64,000 nt of DNA from Marinobacter sp. (lineage in GTDB: Bacteria > Pseudomonadota > Gammaproteobacteria > Pseudomonadales > Oleiphilaceae): contig JAKLLS010000002.1 of assembly GCA_022014155.1 (NCBI GenBank), positions 1 to 64,000 on the forward strand, written 5' to 3'. How positions within the stretch are numbered: position 1 is the stretch's first letter; each line of letters begins with the position of its first letter. Below the pieces are notes generated by a model, which saw nothing but the letters and a program-made list of their open reading frames with translations, was not told the origin of the DNA and did not search any database. The translations under genes and the position numbers were made by a program. Shown here piece by piece: positions 10,178 through 19,759 of this stretch.

Positions 10178-11710
10178 ATGACTGAACAAACCCAGAATGC
10201 ACCGCACGAGGACAACAAGCTGATTGCCGAGCGCCGCGCCAAGCTGTCGGACTTGCGTGAGCAGGGCAATGCCTTCCCCAACGACTTTCGCCGTGACGCC
10301 ACCGCCGCAGAGCTGCTGGCCAAATACGGGGACAAAAGCAAGGAAGAGCTGGCGGAGATGGGTATCCAGGTGGCCATCGCCGGCCGCATGATGTTGGATC
10401 GCAAGGCGTTCAAGGTAGTTCAGGACATGACTGGCCGTATCCAGATCTATGCCTCCAAGGATGTCCAGAAAGACACCAGGCATTGGGATCTGGGGGATAT
10501 CGTCGGTGTGCGTGGCATCCTGTGCAAGTCCGGTAAGGGTGACCTGTACGTGAGCATGGACGAGTACACACTGCTCACCAAGTCCCTGCGCCCGCTGCCG
10601 GAAAAACACAAAGGCCTGACCGACACTGAAGCCCGCTATCGTCACCGCTACGTCGACCTGATGGTGAACGAGGACAGTCGTCGGGTGTTCTACGCGCGCT
10701 CGAAAATCATCAGCGCCATGCGCCAGTACTTCACCGACCGGGATTTCATGGAAGTGGAAACCCCGATGCTGCAGGTTATTCCTGGTGGCGCTGCTGCGCG
10801 TCCGTTCGTGACCCATCACAATGCCCTGGGTATCGATATGTACCTGCGCATCGCGCCGGAACTGTTCCTCAAGCGCCTGGTGGTGGGTGGTTTCGAGCGG
10901 GTGTTCGAGATCAACCGCAACTTCCGTAATGAGGGGCTTTCCACCCGTCATAACCCGGAATTCACCATGGTGGAGTTCTATCAGGCCTACGCCGATCACA
11001 ACGACCTGATGGATCTGACCGAGGATATGCTGCGCACCATCACTCAGCAGGTATTGGGCACGACGACGGTGGTAAATACCCGCACCCTGAAGAACGGCGA
11101 AGAAGAAACCATTGAGTACGATTTCGGCAAGCCGTTCGAGCGCCTGACGGTGGTAGATGCCATCCTGCGCTACAATCCGGATATCAAGGCCGGGCAGCTG
11201 GCGAACGAGGACAGTGCCCGTCAGGTTGCTCGGGATCTGGGCATCCAGCTCAAAGATGGCTGGGGCCTGGGCAAGGTACAGATCGAAATCTTCGAGGCGA
11301 CGGCCGAGCACCGCTTGATGCAGCCGACATTCATCACCGAATACCCGAAAGAAGTCTCGCCGTTGGCCCGCTGCAAGGATAGCGATCCGTTCGTCACCGA
11401 ACGCTTCGAATTCTTCGTCGGCGGCCGCGAGATCGCCAACGGTTTCTCGGAGCTGAATGATGCCGAAGACCAGGCGGAACGCTTCCAGGCCCAGGTGGCC
11501 GAGAAAGAGGCTGGCGACCACGAAGCCATGTTCTACGACGAAGACTACGTGATGGCCCTGGAATACGGCCTGCCGCCCACCGCGGGCGAAGGCATTGGTA
11601 TCGACCGCCTGGCGATGCTGCTGACCAACTCGCAGTCGATCCGCGACGTCATCCTGTTCCCGGCCATGCGCCCGGAACACAAGGCCGAAGCCCGGAAAGA
11701 CGAGGAGTAA
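10178..11710 (+). CDS. lysS: Lysyl-tRNA synthetase (class II)
   Basis: [76 protein letters not shown]. Confidence 0.98.
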   Translation: MTEQTQNAPHEDNKLIAERRAKLSDLREQGNAFPNDFRRDATAAELLAKYGDKSKEELAEMGIQVAIAGRMMLDRKAFKVVQDMTGRIQIYASKDVQKDTRHWDLGDIVGVRGILCKSGKGDLYVSMDEYTLLTKSLRPLPEKHKGLTDTEARYRHRYVDLMVNEDSRRVFYARSKIISAMRQYFTDRDFMEVETPMLQVIPGGAAARPFVTHHNALGIDMYLRIAPELFLKRLVVGGFERVFEINRNFRNEGLSTRHNPEFTMVEFYQAYADHNDLMDLTEDMLRTITQQVLGTTTVVNTRTLKNGEEETIEYDFGKPFERLTVVDAILRYNPDIKAGQLANEDSARQVARDLGIQLKDGWGLGKVQIEIFEATAEHRLMQPTFITEYPKEVSPLARCKDSDPFVTERFEFFVGGREIANGFSELNDAEDQAERFQAQVAEKEAGDHEAMFYDEDYVMALEYGLPPTAGEGIGIDRLAMLLTNSQSIRDVILFPAMRPEHKAEARKDEE

Positions 11711-11713
11711 CCC

Positions 11714-12454
11714 ATGTCCCCGGTGGAGGTACTGGCCAGCCAGCTCAGGACCGACCGGGGCTGGAGTGACCATCTCTCACAGGAATTTCGTCAGCCCTAT
11801 ATGCAAAAGCTGGCGGAGTTCCTGGCTGCCGAGGAACAGGGCGGCAAAACCCTGTTCCCGGCCAGCCATCATTGCTTCAATGCCCTCAACAGCACACCGC
11901 TGGACAAGGTGCGCGTGGTGATCCTCGGCCAGGACCCCTACCACGGCCCGGGTCAGGCCCACGGCCTGTGCTTTTCCGTCCGCCCGGACGTGCCGCCGCC
12001 GCCATCGCTGGTAAACATCTTCAAGGAAATCCGCGAAGACCTGGGCATCGAACCGCCGGACCACGGCTGCCTGCAGCCATGGGCGGAGCAGGGTGTGTTG
12101 CTGCTCAACAGCGTACTGACGGTGGTTCAGGGCCAGGCCGGCGCCCATCAGGGCAAGGGCTGGGAAGCCTTCACCGACAAGGTCATCGAAACCATCAACC
12201 GGGAACGGCAGGGCGTTGTATTCCTGCTCTGGGGCAGCTACGCCAAAAAGAAAGGCCAGCACATCGACCGCAGCCGCCATCATGTACTGGATGGACCGCA
12301 CCCGTCACCTCTGAGTGCCTACCGCGGGTTTTTCGGTTGTAAGCATTTCTCTCGCGCTAACGACTGGTTGAAGCAAGAAGGCCTACAACCTGTGGACTGG
12401 TCACTACCAACAAAGTCTGACCTGCTTAAACGCTACAGCCAGAAACAGTCTTAA
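11714..12454 (+). CDS. ung: Uracil-DNA glycosylase
   Basis: VVILGQDPYHGPGQAHGLCFSV; LLLNSVLTV; HPSPLSAYRGFFGCKHFS. Confidence 0.97.
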   Translation: MSPVEVLASQLRTDRGWSDHLSQEFRQPYMQKLAEFLAAEEQGGKTLFPASHHCFNALNSTPLDKVRVVILGQDPYHGPGQAHGLCFSVRPDVPPPPSLVNIFKEIREDLGIEPPDHGCLQPWAEQGVLLLNSVLTVVQGQAGAHQGKGWEAFTDKVIETINRERQGVVFLLWGSYAKKKGQHIDRSRHHVLDGPHPSPLSAYRGFFGCKHFSRANDWLKQEGLQPVDWSLPTKSDLLKRYSQKQS

Positions 12455-12503
12455 CCGAAATGCAGGGGACTGCTGTTCAGGTGGCAAAGAAAAGAATCAG
12501 ATC

Positions 12504-12597
12504 GGTCACGGGGCGGGGGTACTTTTTCTGACAGGATAAAGGTGACTGAGCGAAGCGAGTTCTTTTCCCGAAGAAAAAGTACCCCCGCCCCGGGACC
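12504..12597. repeat. Long imperfect inverted repeat (26-nt arms, one mismatch; 21-nt perfect core) with 42-nt centre
   Basis: Left ggtcacggggcgggggtactttttct (12504-12529), right agaaaaagtacccccgccccgggacc (12572-12597). Confidence 0.9.
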
Positions 12598-12616
12598 AGC
12601 CACCAGTCCTTTAAGG

Positions 12617-13450
12617 TTACTGAAGCAAAGCCATAGCCGCTTCCATCTGAGCGTTGAGGTCTTCCTCCTCGCTCATGTCCACCTCGGGATCTAGACCTAG
12701 CCGATCAAAAGCGGAAATGGTCTTCCAGTCCATCTCAGTCCAGGGATGATCCGAACCGGCCACCAACTGCAGATTGGCCACCATCACCAGATCAGCGTAA
12801 TCCGCTGTCGGCACCTCACGCTGGAAATTGGCGTATTCCAGTGGCACGGACTGGAGCTCCGCCGGGAAATCCCATTTTTTCAGAATCAGATTCCCGATAC
12901 GAGGGTGGAGCTGATCAACGACATTGTCGAGCATGATACTGCTGATCTGAATATCGCGATCTTCAACGTACCGCAGGATGGGCAACACACCAATCAGATG
13001 CACAAGACCGGCCAGGGTGGCCTGGTCCGGCTTCAAACGGGTGTAATGTTGGGCCAGCACGTGACACACGCCGGCCACCTCAGTACTGGTTTGCCAAGTC
13101 GCCCTCAGGCGTTTGTCGATCATGTCAGAGGTGGCCTGGAACATCTGCTCCATGGCAAGCCCCATCGCCAGATTGCTGGTGTAAGCCATGCCCAGACGGC
13201 TGACCGCCATGTTGAGGTTCTCAATAGCACGACTGCCACGAAACAGCGGGCTGTTGCATACCCGGATAATTCGGGCAGACAAGGCCGTGTCGTTGCTAAT
13301 GACTTTGACCAGATCCAGAATGGCGGAGTTCTCGGACTCGGCAATCTCCCGCACCTGCAGGGCCACTTCCGGAAGCGTTGGCAGGACCAGATTGTCATTT
13401 TCGATCGCACTGATCAGATCATTTTTGATGGTTTCAACAATGTTCGACAT
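12617..13450 (-). CDS. HDOD domain protein
   Basis: LPTLPEVALQVREIAESENSAILDLVKVISNDTALSARIIRVCNSPLFRG; single-domain length. Confidence 0.88.
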   Translation of the reverse strand: MSNIVETIKNDLISAIENDNLVLPTLPEVALQVREIAESENSAILDLVKVISNDTALSARIIRVCNSPLFRGSRAIENLNMAVSRLGMAYTSNLAMGLAMEQMFQATSDMIDKRLRATWQTSTEVAGVCHVLAQHYTRLKPDQATLAGLVHLIGVLPILRYVEDRDIQISSIMLDNVVDQLHPRIGNLILKKWDFPAELQSVPLEYANFQREVPTADYADLVMVANLQLVAGSDHPWTEMDWKTISAFDRLGLDPEVDMSEEEDLNAQMEAAMALLQ

Positions 13451-13530
13451 GGTCAGTTGAGGTCCGTCGTCTATAAGTATTCAAAATAATAGGTACTTTA
13501 TAGCAAAAACTCGCCGGAAAGCCTGTCAAC

Positions 13531-14529
13531 TTATGTATCTGGCGTATCGGATTGTTGTTGCTCCGGCACCGGATAAGGGAGTGCCAGTCGCTTCAGTGTG
13601 ATGTCCGGATGGGTATCCAGGTGGAGCGGGTTAGCGACGGCATTGTGACGGACAACGGCCAGGCACTGTACGGACTGGTCTGCCAGACGAACGCTATTAA
13701 CCACCTCGCCGACGGTTTTCTCACCGGCCCTGATAGCTGTTCCGTCACCGGGGGCAGTATCTATGCCAGCCGCTGAAAAGCGAAACAGACTTTTTTTGAG
13801 TTGGCCGAGGAAATGCATTCGAGCAATGACTTCCTGACCCGTATAGCAGCCTTTCTTGAAGTGAACACCGTCTACGTGTTGCCAATTCAGCATCTGAGGA
13901 ACATAGGCTTCCAGGGACCCGGGAGTGAGTCTGGCAATGCCTGCCGCAATTTCCGACGCCTGCCAGTCAGCCACGCCGGTTTGTTTGGATGATTGGAAAA
14001 CGTCGGCCTGATCCGGCGAAAGGTCGCCGAGTTGCCAGAGTTCAAACCGGGGTAATCCTTCGGCTGTGTCCTGTGTCCTGATCAGGTGATGTTGGCCAAC
14101 TGCCAGGCTGTCGCCCGGGTTATCAAGACGACTGACGTTGTCCTGGCCAAGTTGCCGGGCAAGCCCGTCACCCAGGATGCCCAGCACGCGACCGTTATCG
14201 ACAACCTCCATGGACGTGCCGCGAAACAGCATCAGGTATTTACGTAACTGACTGGTGATGTGATCTGTCAGGTCTTCCGGCAACGCGAGCAGCACGTCAT
14301 CCCCGTCACGCACCATGCGCGTCAGGCAATAGGCCCTGCCTTTCGGGGTGCTGGCCGCCGCGCGCGGTGAAAAGGATGGGGTGACATCCTCCAGGTTCTG
14401 GCTGAACTGGCCCTGGAGAAATTTATCGGTACCGGGGCCTGTAATACGGAGGATGCGTTGATCTTCAAGTATGGCCCACGCTGACGTAGGTAGCGGTTGG
14501 CTGGCGACCAGGGTCGAAGGGTCTGTCAT
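13531..14529 (-). CDS. ygfZ: tRNA-modifying / folate-binding protein YgfZ
   Basis: DKFLQGQFSQNLEDVTP ... KGCYTGQEVIARMHFLGQLKKSLFR (YgfZ signature KGCYTGQE). Confidence 0.94.
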   Translation of the reverse strand: MTDPSTLVASQPLPTSAWAILEDQRILRITGPGTDKFLQGQFSQNLEDVTPSFSPRAAASTPKGRAYCLTRMVRDGDDVLLALPEDLTDHITSQLRKYLMLFRGTSMEVVDNGRVLGILGDGLARQLGQDNVSRLDNPGDSLAVGQHHLIRTQDTAEGLPRFELWQLGDLSPDQADVFQSSKQTGVADWQASEIAAGIARLTPGSLEAYVPQMLNWQHVDGVHFKKGCYTGQEVIARMHFLGQLKKSLFRFSAAGIDTAPGDGTAIRAGEKTVGEVVNSVRLADQSVQCLAVVRHNAVANPLHLDTHPDITLKRLALPYPVPEQQQSDTPDT

Positions 14530-14894
14530 TGAGCGCTCCCGGTTCTATGTGTTGCTGGCGAGGGAATGGTTGTTTGGCTCAGTCTTAGCCACATCCGCAA
14601 GCGGCGGAATTCATCAGGATCGACATTGCGAAACCCCGGGCCAAAGTCGGCCAAAACCACCAGGCGTGAACCAGAGTTGGTGTCGGATGCGCGAATTTTC
14701 AAGAGTGTCAGGCGAGGGCCGACCCGGCTTTCGCCAGCGACGGAAACCGGACGGCTGTTTCCTGAGGCGAAGCGGGCATGGAGTTGACCCTGTTTCAGGG
14801 TGAGCTCCGTAACAGAGTTGGCCGCCTGCAGTATGCTTCGCAGCCATGGACGGGAAGCTGAAGGCTGAAGGCGCAAGTTAATCCGGTTGGACAC
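14526..14894 (-). CDS. YgfX/CptA-position hypothetical protein
   Basis: Located between sdhE and ygfZ with overlaps on both sides; C-terminal [12 protein letters not shown] resembles the YgfX tail; no obvious transmembrane segment. Confidence 0.6.
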   Translation of the reverse strand: MSNRINLRLQPSASRPWLRSILQAANSVTELTLKQGQLHARFASGNSRPVSVAGESRVGPRLTLLKIRASDTNSGSRLVVLADFGPGFRNVDPDEFRRLRMWLRLSQTTIPSPATHRTGSAQ

Positions 14895-15132
14895 GGTTCA
14901 GGATCATATCCACGATGCGCTGAAGGTCCGGATCTTCCGGGCGGCTACGCTGCATGAACCATTCAAACATGTCGGTGTCTTCGCAGGTCAGCAATTTTTC
15001 ATAACGTGCCTGGTCTTCTGCGGACAGTCCGGGATACGCCTCTTCGACGAAGGGAATCAGCAATACGTCCAGTTCGAGCATTCCACGGCGGCTATGCCAC
15101 CACAGCCGTTTGTATTCGGTGTTGTCAGACAT
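14878..15132 (-). CDS. sdhE: FAD assembly factor SdhE
   Basis: [30 protein letters not shown] (RGxxE motif). Confidence 0.94.
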   Translation of the reverse strand: MSDNTEYKRLWWHSRRGMLELDVLLIPFVEEAYPGLSAEDQARYEKLLTCEDTDMFEWFMQRSRPEDPDLQRIVDMILNRVQPD

Positions 15133-15161
15133 TCAGTTTCTCTTTCCGCTGGTCGGATGTG

Positions 15162-16787
15162 TCAGGGTGAAAGCGTTCTGTACGTTGTGGGGACCAGAAC
15201 CGTGTCCCGCGGTTCGTTGAGCAATCCCGGGTAATCCAGGGTGTAATGGAGACCGCGACTTTCCTTGCGCTGAAGCGCAGAGCAGATGATCAGGTCGGAT
15301 ACGGTGACCAGATTGCGCAGTTCAAGCAAGTCGTTGGTGACCCGGTAATTGCTGTAGAACTCACCGATTTCCCGGGACAGCAGATCAACGCGATGCTTGG
15401 CCCGCTGCAGGCGCTTGGTGGTCCTTACAATGCCAACGTAATCCCACATGAAGTGGCGCAGTTCATCCCAGTTGTGGGAGATTACCACGTCTTCGTCGGA
15501 ATCCCGCACCTGACTTTCATCCCAGTCAGGCACCGGAGGTGGCGGCGGGATGTGTGCCTCCCGTCGGGCGATATCTTCGGCGGCTGCGCGACCATAAACC
15601 AGGCACTCCAGCAGGGAGTTGCTGGCCATACGGTTGGCGCCGTGCAAGCCGGTAAAAGCGGCTTCACCAACCACGTAAAGCTGATTGATATCGGTGCGGG
15701 CTCGTTCATCACTGACAATACCGCCACACGTGTAATGTGCCGCCGGCACCACGGGGATAGGTTGTGTGGTGATGTCGATTCCGAACTCCAGGCACTTTTC
15801 GTAAATCGTCGGGAAGTGGTGTTTGATGAAGTCAGCCGGTTTGTGGCTGATGTCCAGATAAAGGTGATCGGCACCCAGGCGTTTCATTTCATGGTCGATG
15901 GCGCGGGCCACGATATCCCTGGGGGCCAGCTCGCCGCGCTTGTCGAACCGGTCCATGAACCGGCTGCCGTCCGGAAGTTTGAGTACGCCACCTTCCCCCC
16001 GCACCGCTTCGGTGATCAGGAAGGATTTGGCGTGAGGGTGATAAAGGCACGTCGGGTGGAACTGGTTGAATTCCATGTTGGAGACCCGGCAGCCCGCGCG
16101 CCAGGCCATAGCGATGCCGTCGCCGGATGCGCCGTCCGGGTTTGTGGTATAGCGATAGGCCTTGCTGGCGCCACCGGTGGCAATCACGGTAAAACGGGCC
16201 CGGACCAGCTCGACGTGGTTATCTTCCACATTGAGAACGTAGGCCCCAACGCAGCGATTGCCCGGCAGTGACAGTTTGCGATTGGTGATAAGGTCCACAG
16301 CCACCCGCCCGGATATCAGGGTGATATTGGGGCGCGACTGAGCCTGGGACGCGAGGGTCGTTGAAACCGCGTGTCCGGTGGCATCCGCAGCATGAATGAT
16401 ACGTCGATGGCTATGGCCACCCTCACGGGTCAGGTGATACTGGGCGTGTTCGTCACGGGTGAAATCCACGCCTGAATCGATTAACCAGTTGATGCTTTCC
16501 TTGCCATGCTCTACGGTGAACCGCACAGCGTCCTCATGACACAGGCCGCCGCCGGCACTGAGTGTATCCTGAATGTGGTTTTCCAGAGAATCGTTGTCAT
16601 CCAGCACCGCCGCAATGCCGCCCTGTGCCCAGAGCGTTGCTCCGCTGCTGATGTCGGCCTTGCTCACGACGCAGACATTCAGGTGTGCCGGCAGGTTAAG
16701 GGCAACGGTCAGTCCGGCAGCGCCGCTACCGATAATCAGTACATCGTATTCATGAGATTGTGGCATTGGGTCGTTATCGCGGGCCAT
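15162..16787 (-). CDS. nadB: L-aspartate oxidase
   Basis: [83 protein letters not shown]. Confidence 0.97.
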   Translation of the reverse strand: MARDNDPMPQSHEYDVLIIGSGAAGLTVALNLPAHLNVCVVSKADISSGATLWAQGGIAAVLDDNDSLENHIQDTLSAGGGLCHEDAVRFTVEHGKESINWLIDSGVDFTRDEHAQYHLTREGGHSHRRIIHAADATGHAVSTTLASQAQSRPNITLISGRVAVDLITNRKLSLPGNRCVGAYVLNVEDNHVELVRARFTVIATGGASKAYRYTTNPDGASGDGIAMAWRAGCRVSNMEFNQFHPTCLYHPHAKSFLITEAVRGEGGVLKLPDGSRFMDRFDKRGELAPRDIVARAIDHEMKRLGADHLYLDISHKPADFIKHHFPTIYEKCLEFGIDITTQPIPVVPAAHYTCGGIVSDERARTDINQLYVVGEAAFTGLHGANRMASNSLLECLVYGRAAAEDIARREAHIPPPPPVPDWDESQVRDSDEDVVISHNWDELRHFMWDYVGIVRTTKRLQRAKHRVDLLSREIGEFYSNYRVTNDLLELRNLVTVSDLIICSALQRKESRGLHYTLDYPGLLNEPRDTVLVPTTYRTLSP

Positions 16788-16803
16788 AATGTGGGTGTGT
16801 ATT

Positions 16804-16829
16804 GAACTAAACTTTACGCTTGCTGTCTA
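16804..16829 (+). promoter_or_regulatory. Candidate sigma-E/AlgU-type promoter upstream of rpoE
   Basis: GAACTA-N16-TCTA resembling GAACTT-N16/17-TCTGA. Confidence 0.4.
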
Positions 16830-16872
16830 TTTGCCCTGACGAGGGCAGGCTCTGAACGGCCTATGCCCATTC

Positions 16873-17583
16873 TTGACGTGGACGCCGGACAGCATCATGA
16901 CGCAAACCAAATCGAGGCAGGCAGGCCAGCTGGCCATCGACTATGAACGCCCCGGCAATCCGTCCATGACACCGGATACTGATCAATACAAGGGAGAGAT
17001 CCCCGACAGCCAGACCGACCTCCAGCTCGTACGCAAGGTGCGCCATGGTGACCGGGCGGCGTTTGATCTCCTGGTCGTCAAGTATCAGTCCCGCGTGGCT
17101 TCCATTATCAGCCGATATGTCTACGACAGCCAGGAAGTGCTGGATCTGACCCAGGAAACCTTTGTTAAGGCCTTTCGGGCGATGGACCGGTTTCGTGGTG
17201 ATAGCGCATTCTATACCTGGCTATACCGAATTGCCGTAAACACCGCAAAGAACTTCCTCGAATCCCGTGGGCGCCGCCCTCAGGGCAGCGCCGATGTGAC
17301 TGAAGCCGAGAATTTCGAGGATGGTTCCAGGCTTCGGGACAACGCATCGCCGGAGAAACTGCTTCAGCGGGAGCAGTTGCAACAGGAGTTGGGGCGGGCA
17401 ATATCGAACCTTCCCGAGGAACTCCGATCGGCTTTTTTGCTCAGAGAATATGATGGTCTGAGTTATGAAGATATCGCACGCATACTGGAGTGTCCCATTG
17501 GTACCGTCCGGTCCCGTATTTTCAGAGCCCGGGATGCTGTAGATCGACAGCTCGGGCCGTTACTTAATAATTCCCTGACGTGA
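16873..17583 (+). CDS. rpoE: RNA polymerase sigma factor RpoE/AlgU (start uncertain; internal ATGs at 16897 and 16966)
   Basis: LVRKVRHGDRAAFDLLVVKYQSRVASIISRYV...RGDSAFYTWLYRIAVNTAKNFLESRGRRP...LSYEDIARILECPIGTVRSRIFRARDAVD. Confidence 0.95.
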   Translation: MTWTPDSIMTQTKSRQAGQLAIDYERPGNPSMTPDTDQYKGEIPDSQTDLQLVRKVRHGDRAAFDLLVVKYQSRVASIISRYVYDSQEVLDLTQETFVKAFRAMDRFRGDSAFYTWLYRIAVNTAKNFLESRGRRPQGSADVTEAENFEDGSRLRDNASPEKLLQREQLQQELGRAISNLPEELRSAFLLREYDGLSYEDIARILECPIGTVRSRIFRARDAVDRQLGPLLNNSLT

Positions 17584-17598
17584 ATGAGGTTGCATCCC

Positions 17599-18165
17599 AT
17601 GGATGATCGTCTCAGAGAAACACTGTCGGCCATGATGGATGACGAAGCGGACGAGCTCTCGGTCCGGAGGCTGCTGTCTCATGGTGAGCAGAAAGATGTG
17701 CGCTCCCAGTGGCAGCGTTGGCAGCAGGTGAGGGATATTATGCATCAGGGCCACGTCCCGGAAGATGTGGTTGATGTCAGTGTTGGCGTGAGGTGTGCAC
17801 TGGCAAGCAGTGAAACCTCCAGCTTCGAAAGAAGGGCGGTGGACATAAGCCCCTCAGGTAGCTGGCACTGGCCGGCGGTTGCCATGGTTAGCCTGGCCCT
17901 TATTGTGGGGTTTGGTGTCGGTGCTGGCTGGGACTCATCCGAACCTGAACGGCAGGTTGCCGGCGGCCTCAATGCCGGCGCTCCTGAGGTGTCTGAAAGT
18001 GTGGAAGACAAGGTACAGGAAGTTGCCTTGCAAGGTCTGGATGAGGAGCAGTGGGAGCATTTGAGTCGATACCTGCTTGAACATGCACAGCATAATAGTG
18101 TCGGGGCTGGTCGGGGATCCGTTGGCTACGCCCGCTTGGTCAGTGCATCTGCGCCGGCTTACTAG
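17599..18165 (+). CDS. mucA: Anti-sigma E factor, RseA/MucA family
   Basis: MDDRLRETLSAMMDDEADELSVRRLLSH; TM-like WPAVAMVSLALIVGFGVGAGW; follows rpoE. Confidence 0.9.
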   Translation: MDDRLRETLSAMMDDEADELSVRRLLSHGEQKDVRSQWQRWQQVRDIMHQGHVPEDVVDVSVGVRCALASSETSSFERRAVDISPSGSWHWPAVAMVSLALIVGFGVGAGWDSSEPERQVAGGLNAGAPEVSESVEDKVQEVALQGLDEEQWEHLSRYLLEHAQHNSVGAGRGSVGYARLVSASAPAY

Positions 18166-18174
18166 TATTCAGGA

Positions 18175-19236
18175 GTGCAAGGGTTGATGTTGAATTGGCT
18201 GGCAGTTACCCGCTGTTCGGGGGGGCACAGGTTCTGTTTTCTGGTGGTTGCTGCCGTTTTCCTGGCCTGGCCGGCGGTTGCAGCCAGTGAGGAATCTTCA
18301 GCCTCTGCCGGGAATCTCCCCCAAACTGTCGAACAATGGCTGGCCCGCTTGGGACCGGCCCTCAATATGACGTCCTATCGCGGCGTGTTTGTCTATGCCC
18401 GTGGTGATCAAGTCAGTTCCCTGAAAATTGCCCATCGGTACCGTGACGGTGTCGTGGAGGAGCGCTTGGTGCTTCAGGACGGTGGTAGTGGTGAAATCGT
18501 TCGTAAGGGCATGCGAGTTATCTGCGTGTTGCCCGACCAGGGGCGGGTACAGCTGGATCAGGTGATTCCCTCCGGCCCCTTTGCCGAGGCCTTTTCAAGT
18601 CAGCTAATGCCGGTGATTCGCTGGTACAGCCCCGAGTTAATGGGGGAAGATCGGGTGGCCGGCTACGACGTGGTCAAAATTGCGCTCAGGGCCCGGGATG
18701 AACACCGTTACAGTCACCGGCTGTGGCTTGAGAAATCGACAGGACTGCTGGTAAAGAGTCATGTTCGGTCGGATACCGATGAAGTCCTGGAGCATTTCCA
18801 GTTCACCAGCCTGGAAATTACTGACCGCCTGCCGGACAGTGAATTTGAAGTGCAGTCCCAGGGCAAAGAGGTGGAGCGTACGCTGGGTGACTCTGCTCAG
18901 TCCTCCCAGCCGCCAAGGATGGATGGTTGGGTGTTGCGCTGGCACCCAGAGGGTTTTGTGCCAGCGGCTGCGCCACGTTCCGGAAATGGTCAGGCGGTAG
19001 CTTTTTCAGACGGTCTGGCGGCCTTTTCGGTATTTGTTGAGCCGGCGGGGCGAATTTCCATGCCCACAGGTGCATCGCGGATCGGTGCCACGACCGTATA
19101 TATCAGCCAGTTTAATGCGGAGGGGCGTCCATTCATGGTGACGGTTGTCGGTGAAGTGCCCCCTGCAACAGCGAAAAAAGTCGCGGAATCCGTAGAGGTA
19201 AATGATGCCAAGGCGTATGAGACGGCCAGACGATGA
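18175..19236 (+). CDS. mucB: Sigma-E regulatory protein RseB/MucB (GTG 18175 or ATG 18187 start)
   Basis: MTSYRGVFVYARGDQVSSLKIAHRYRDGVVEERLVLQDGGSGEIVRKG. Confidence 0.92.
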   Translation: MQGLMLNWLAVTRCSGGHRFCFLVVAAVFLAWPAVAASEESSASAGNLPQTVEQWLARLGPALNMTSYRGVFVYARGDQVSSLKIAHRYRDGVVEERLVLQDGGSGEIVRKGMRVICVLPDQGRVQLDQVIPSGPFAEAFSSQLMPVIRWYSPELMGEDRVAGYDVVKIALRARDEHRYSHRLWLEKSTGLLVKSHVRSDTDEVLEHFQFTSLEITDRLPDSEFEVQSQGKEVERTLGDSAQSSQPPRMDGWVLRWHPEGFVPAAAPRSGNGQAVAFSDGLAAFSVFVEPAGRISMPTGASRIGATTVYISQFNAEGRPFMVTVVGEVPPATAKKVAESVEVNDAKAYETARR

Positions 19237-19697
19237 TTACTGAAAACGGCAAAGTGGTTGCGATTGACGGTGATCGAGCCTGGGTGCAGACCATACGCAA
19301 CAGTGCCTGTCAGAGCTGCGCAGCCCGGCATGGCTGCGGTCAGCGTGCACTGGCCGGTGCGACGGGTGGTCGTGCCAATCAGGTTTTGGTGGCCAACGAG
19401 CTGGAAGCACGGGTGGGTGACGAGGTGACTTTGGCGATTGATGAGGAGGCCCTGTTGCGGGCGTCCCTGCTGGTCTATGCCGTGCCACTGTTATTGATGG
19501 TGGCAGGAGCCGTGCTGGGGCATGGAGCCGGTGGGCAGGATCTTATGGCCATCGCCGGTGCCCTTGTCGGCCTGGTGGGGGGCTTTACGCTGGTTCGCTG
19601 GTTGCAGCGCCGATCCATTCATCGTTACGAGCCTCGGCTGATCCGGATTATCCCTGGCATCGACGGAAATGTGCCTACAAACCCTACCGTTTTGTAA
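19233..19697 (+). CDS. mucC: SoxR-reducing system protein RseC/MucC family
   Basis: ENGKVVAIDGDRAWVQTIRNSACQSCAARHGCGQ; two hydrophobic segments; overlaps mucB by 4 bp. Confidence 0.9.
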   Translation: MITENGKVVAIDGDRAWVQTIRNSACQSCAARHGCGQRALAGATGGRANQVLVANELEARVGDEVTLAIDEEALLRASLLVYAVPLLLMVAGAVLGHGAGGQDLMAIAGALVGLVGGFTLVRWLQRRSIHRYEPRLIRIIPGIDGNVPTNPTVL

Positions 19698-19759
19698 GTT
19701 GAAAATCGCGGCTCTGATCGCAGTATGTATGTAAAGTTCTGATAAACAGGGGGTTCTAG

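Noticed and set aside
10142-11773. 543-aa minus-strand ORF opposite lysS
   Set aside because: Antisense of lysS; no domain signature and codon content typical of mirror frames.
15246-16271. 341-aa plus-strand ORF opposite nadB
   Set aside because: Antisense artefact; nadB on the minus strand carries all conserved flavoprotein motifs.
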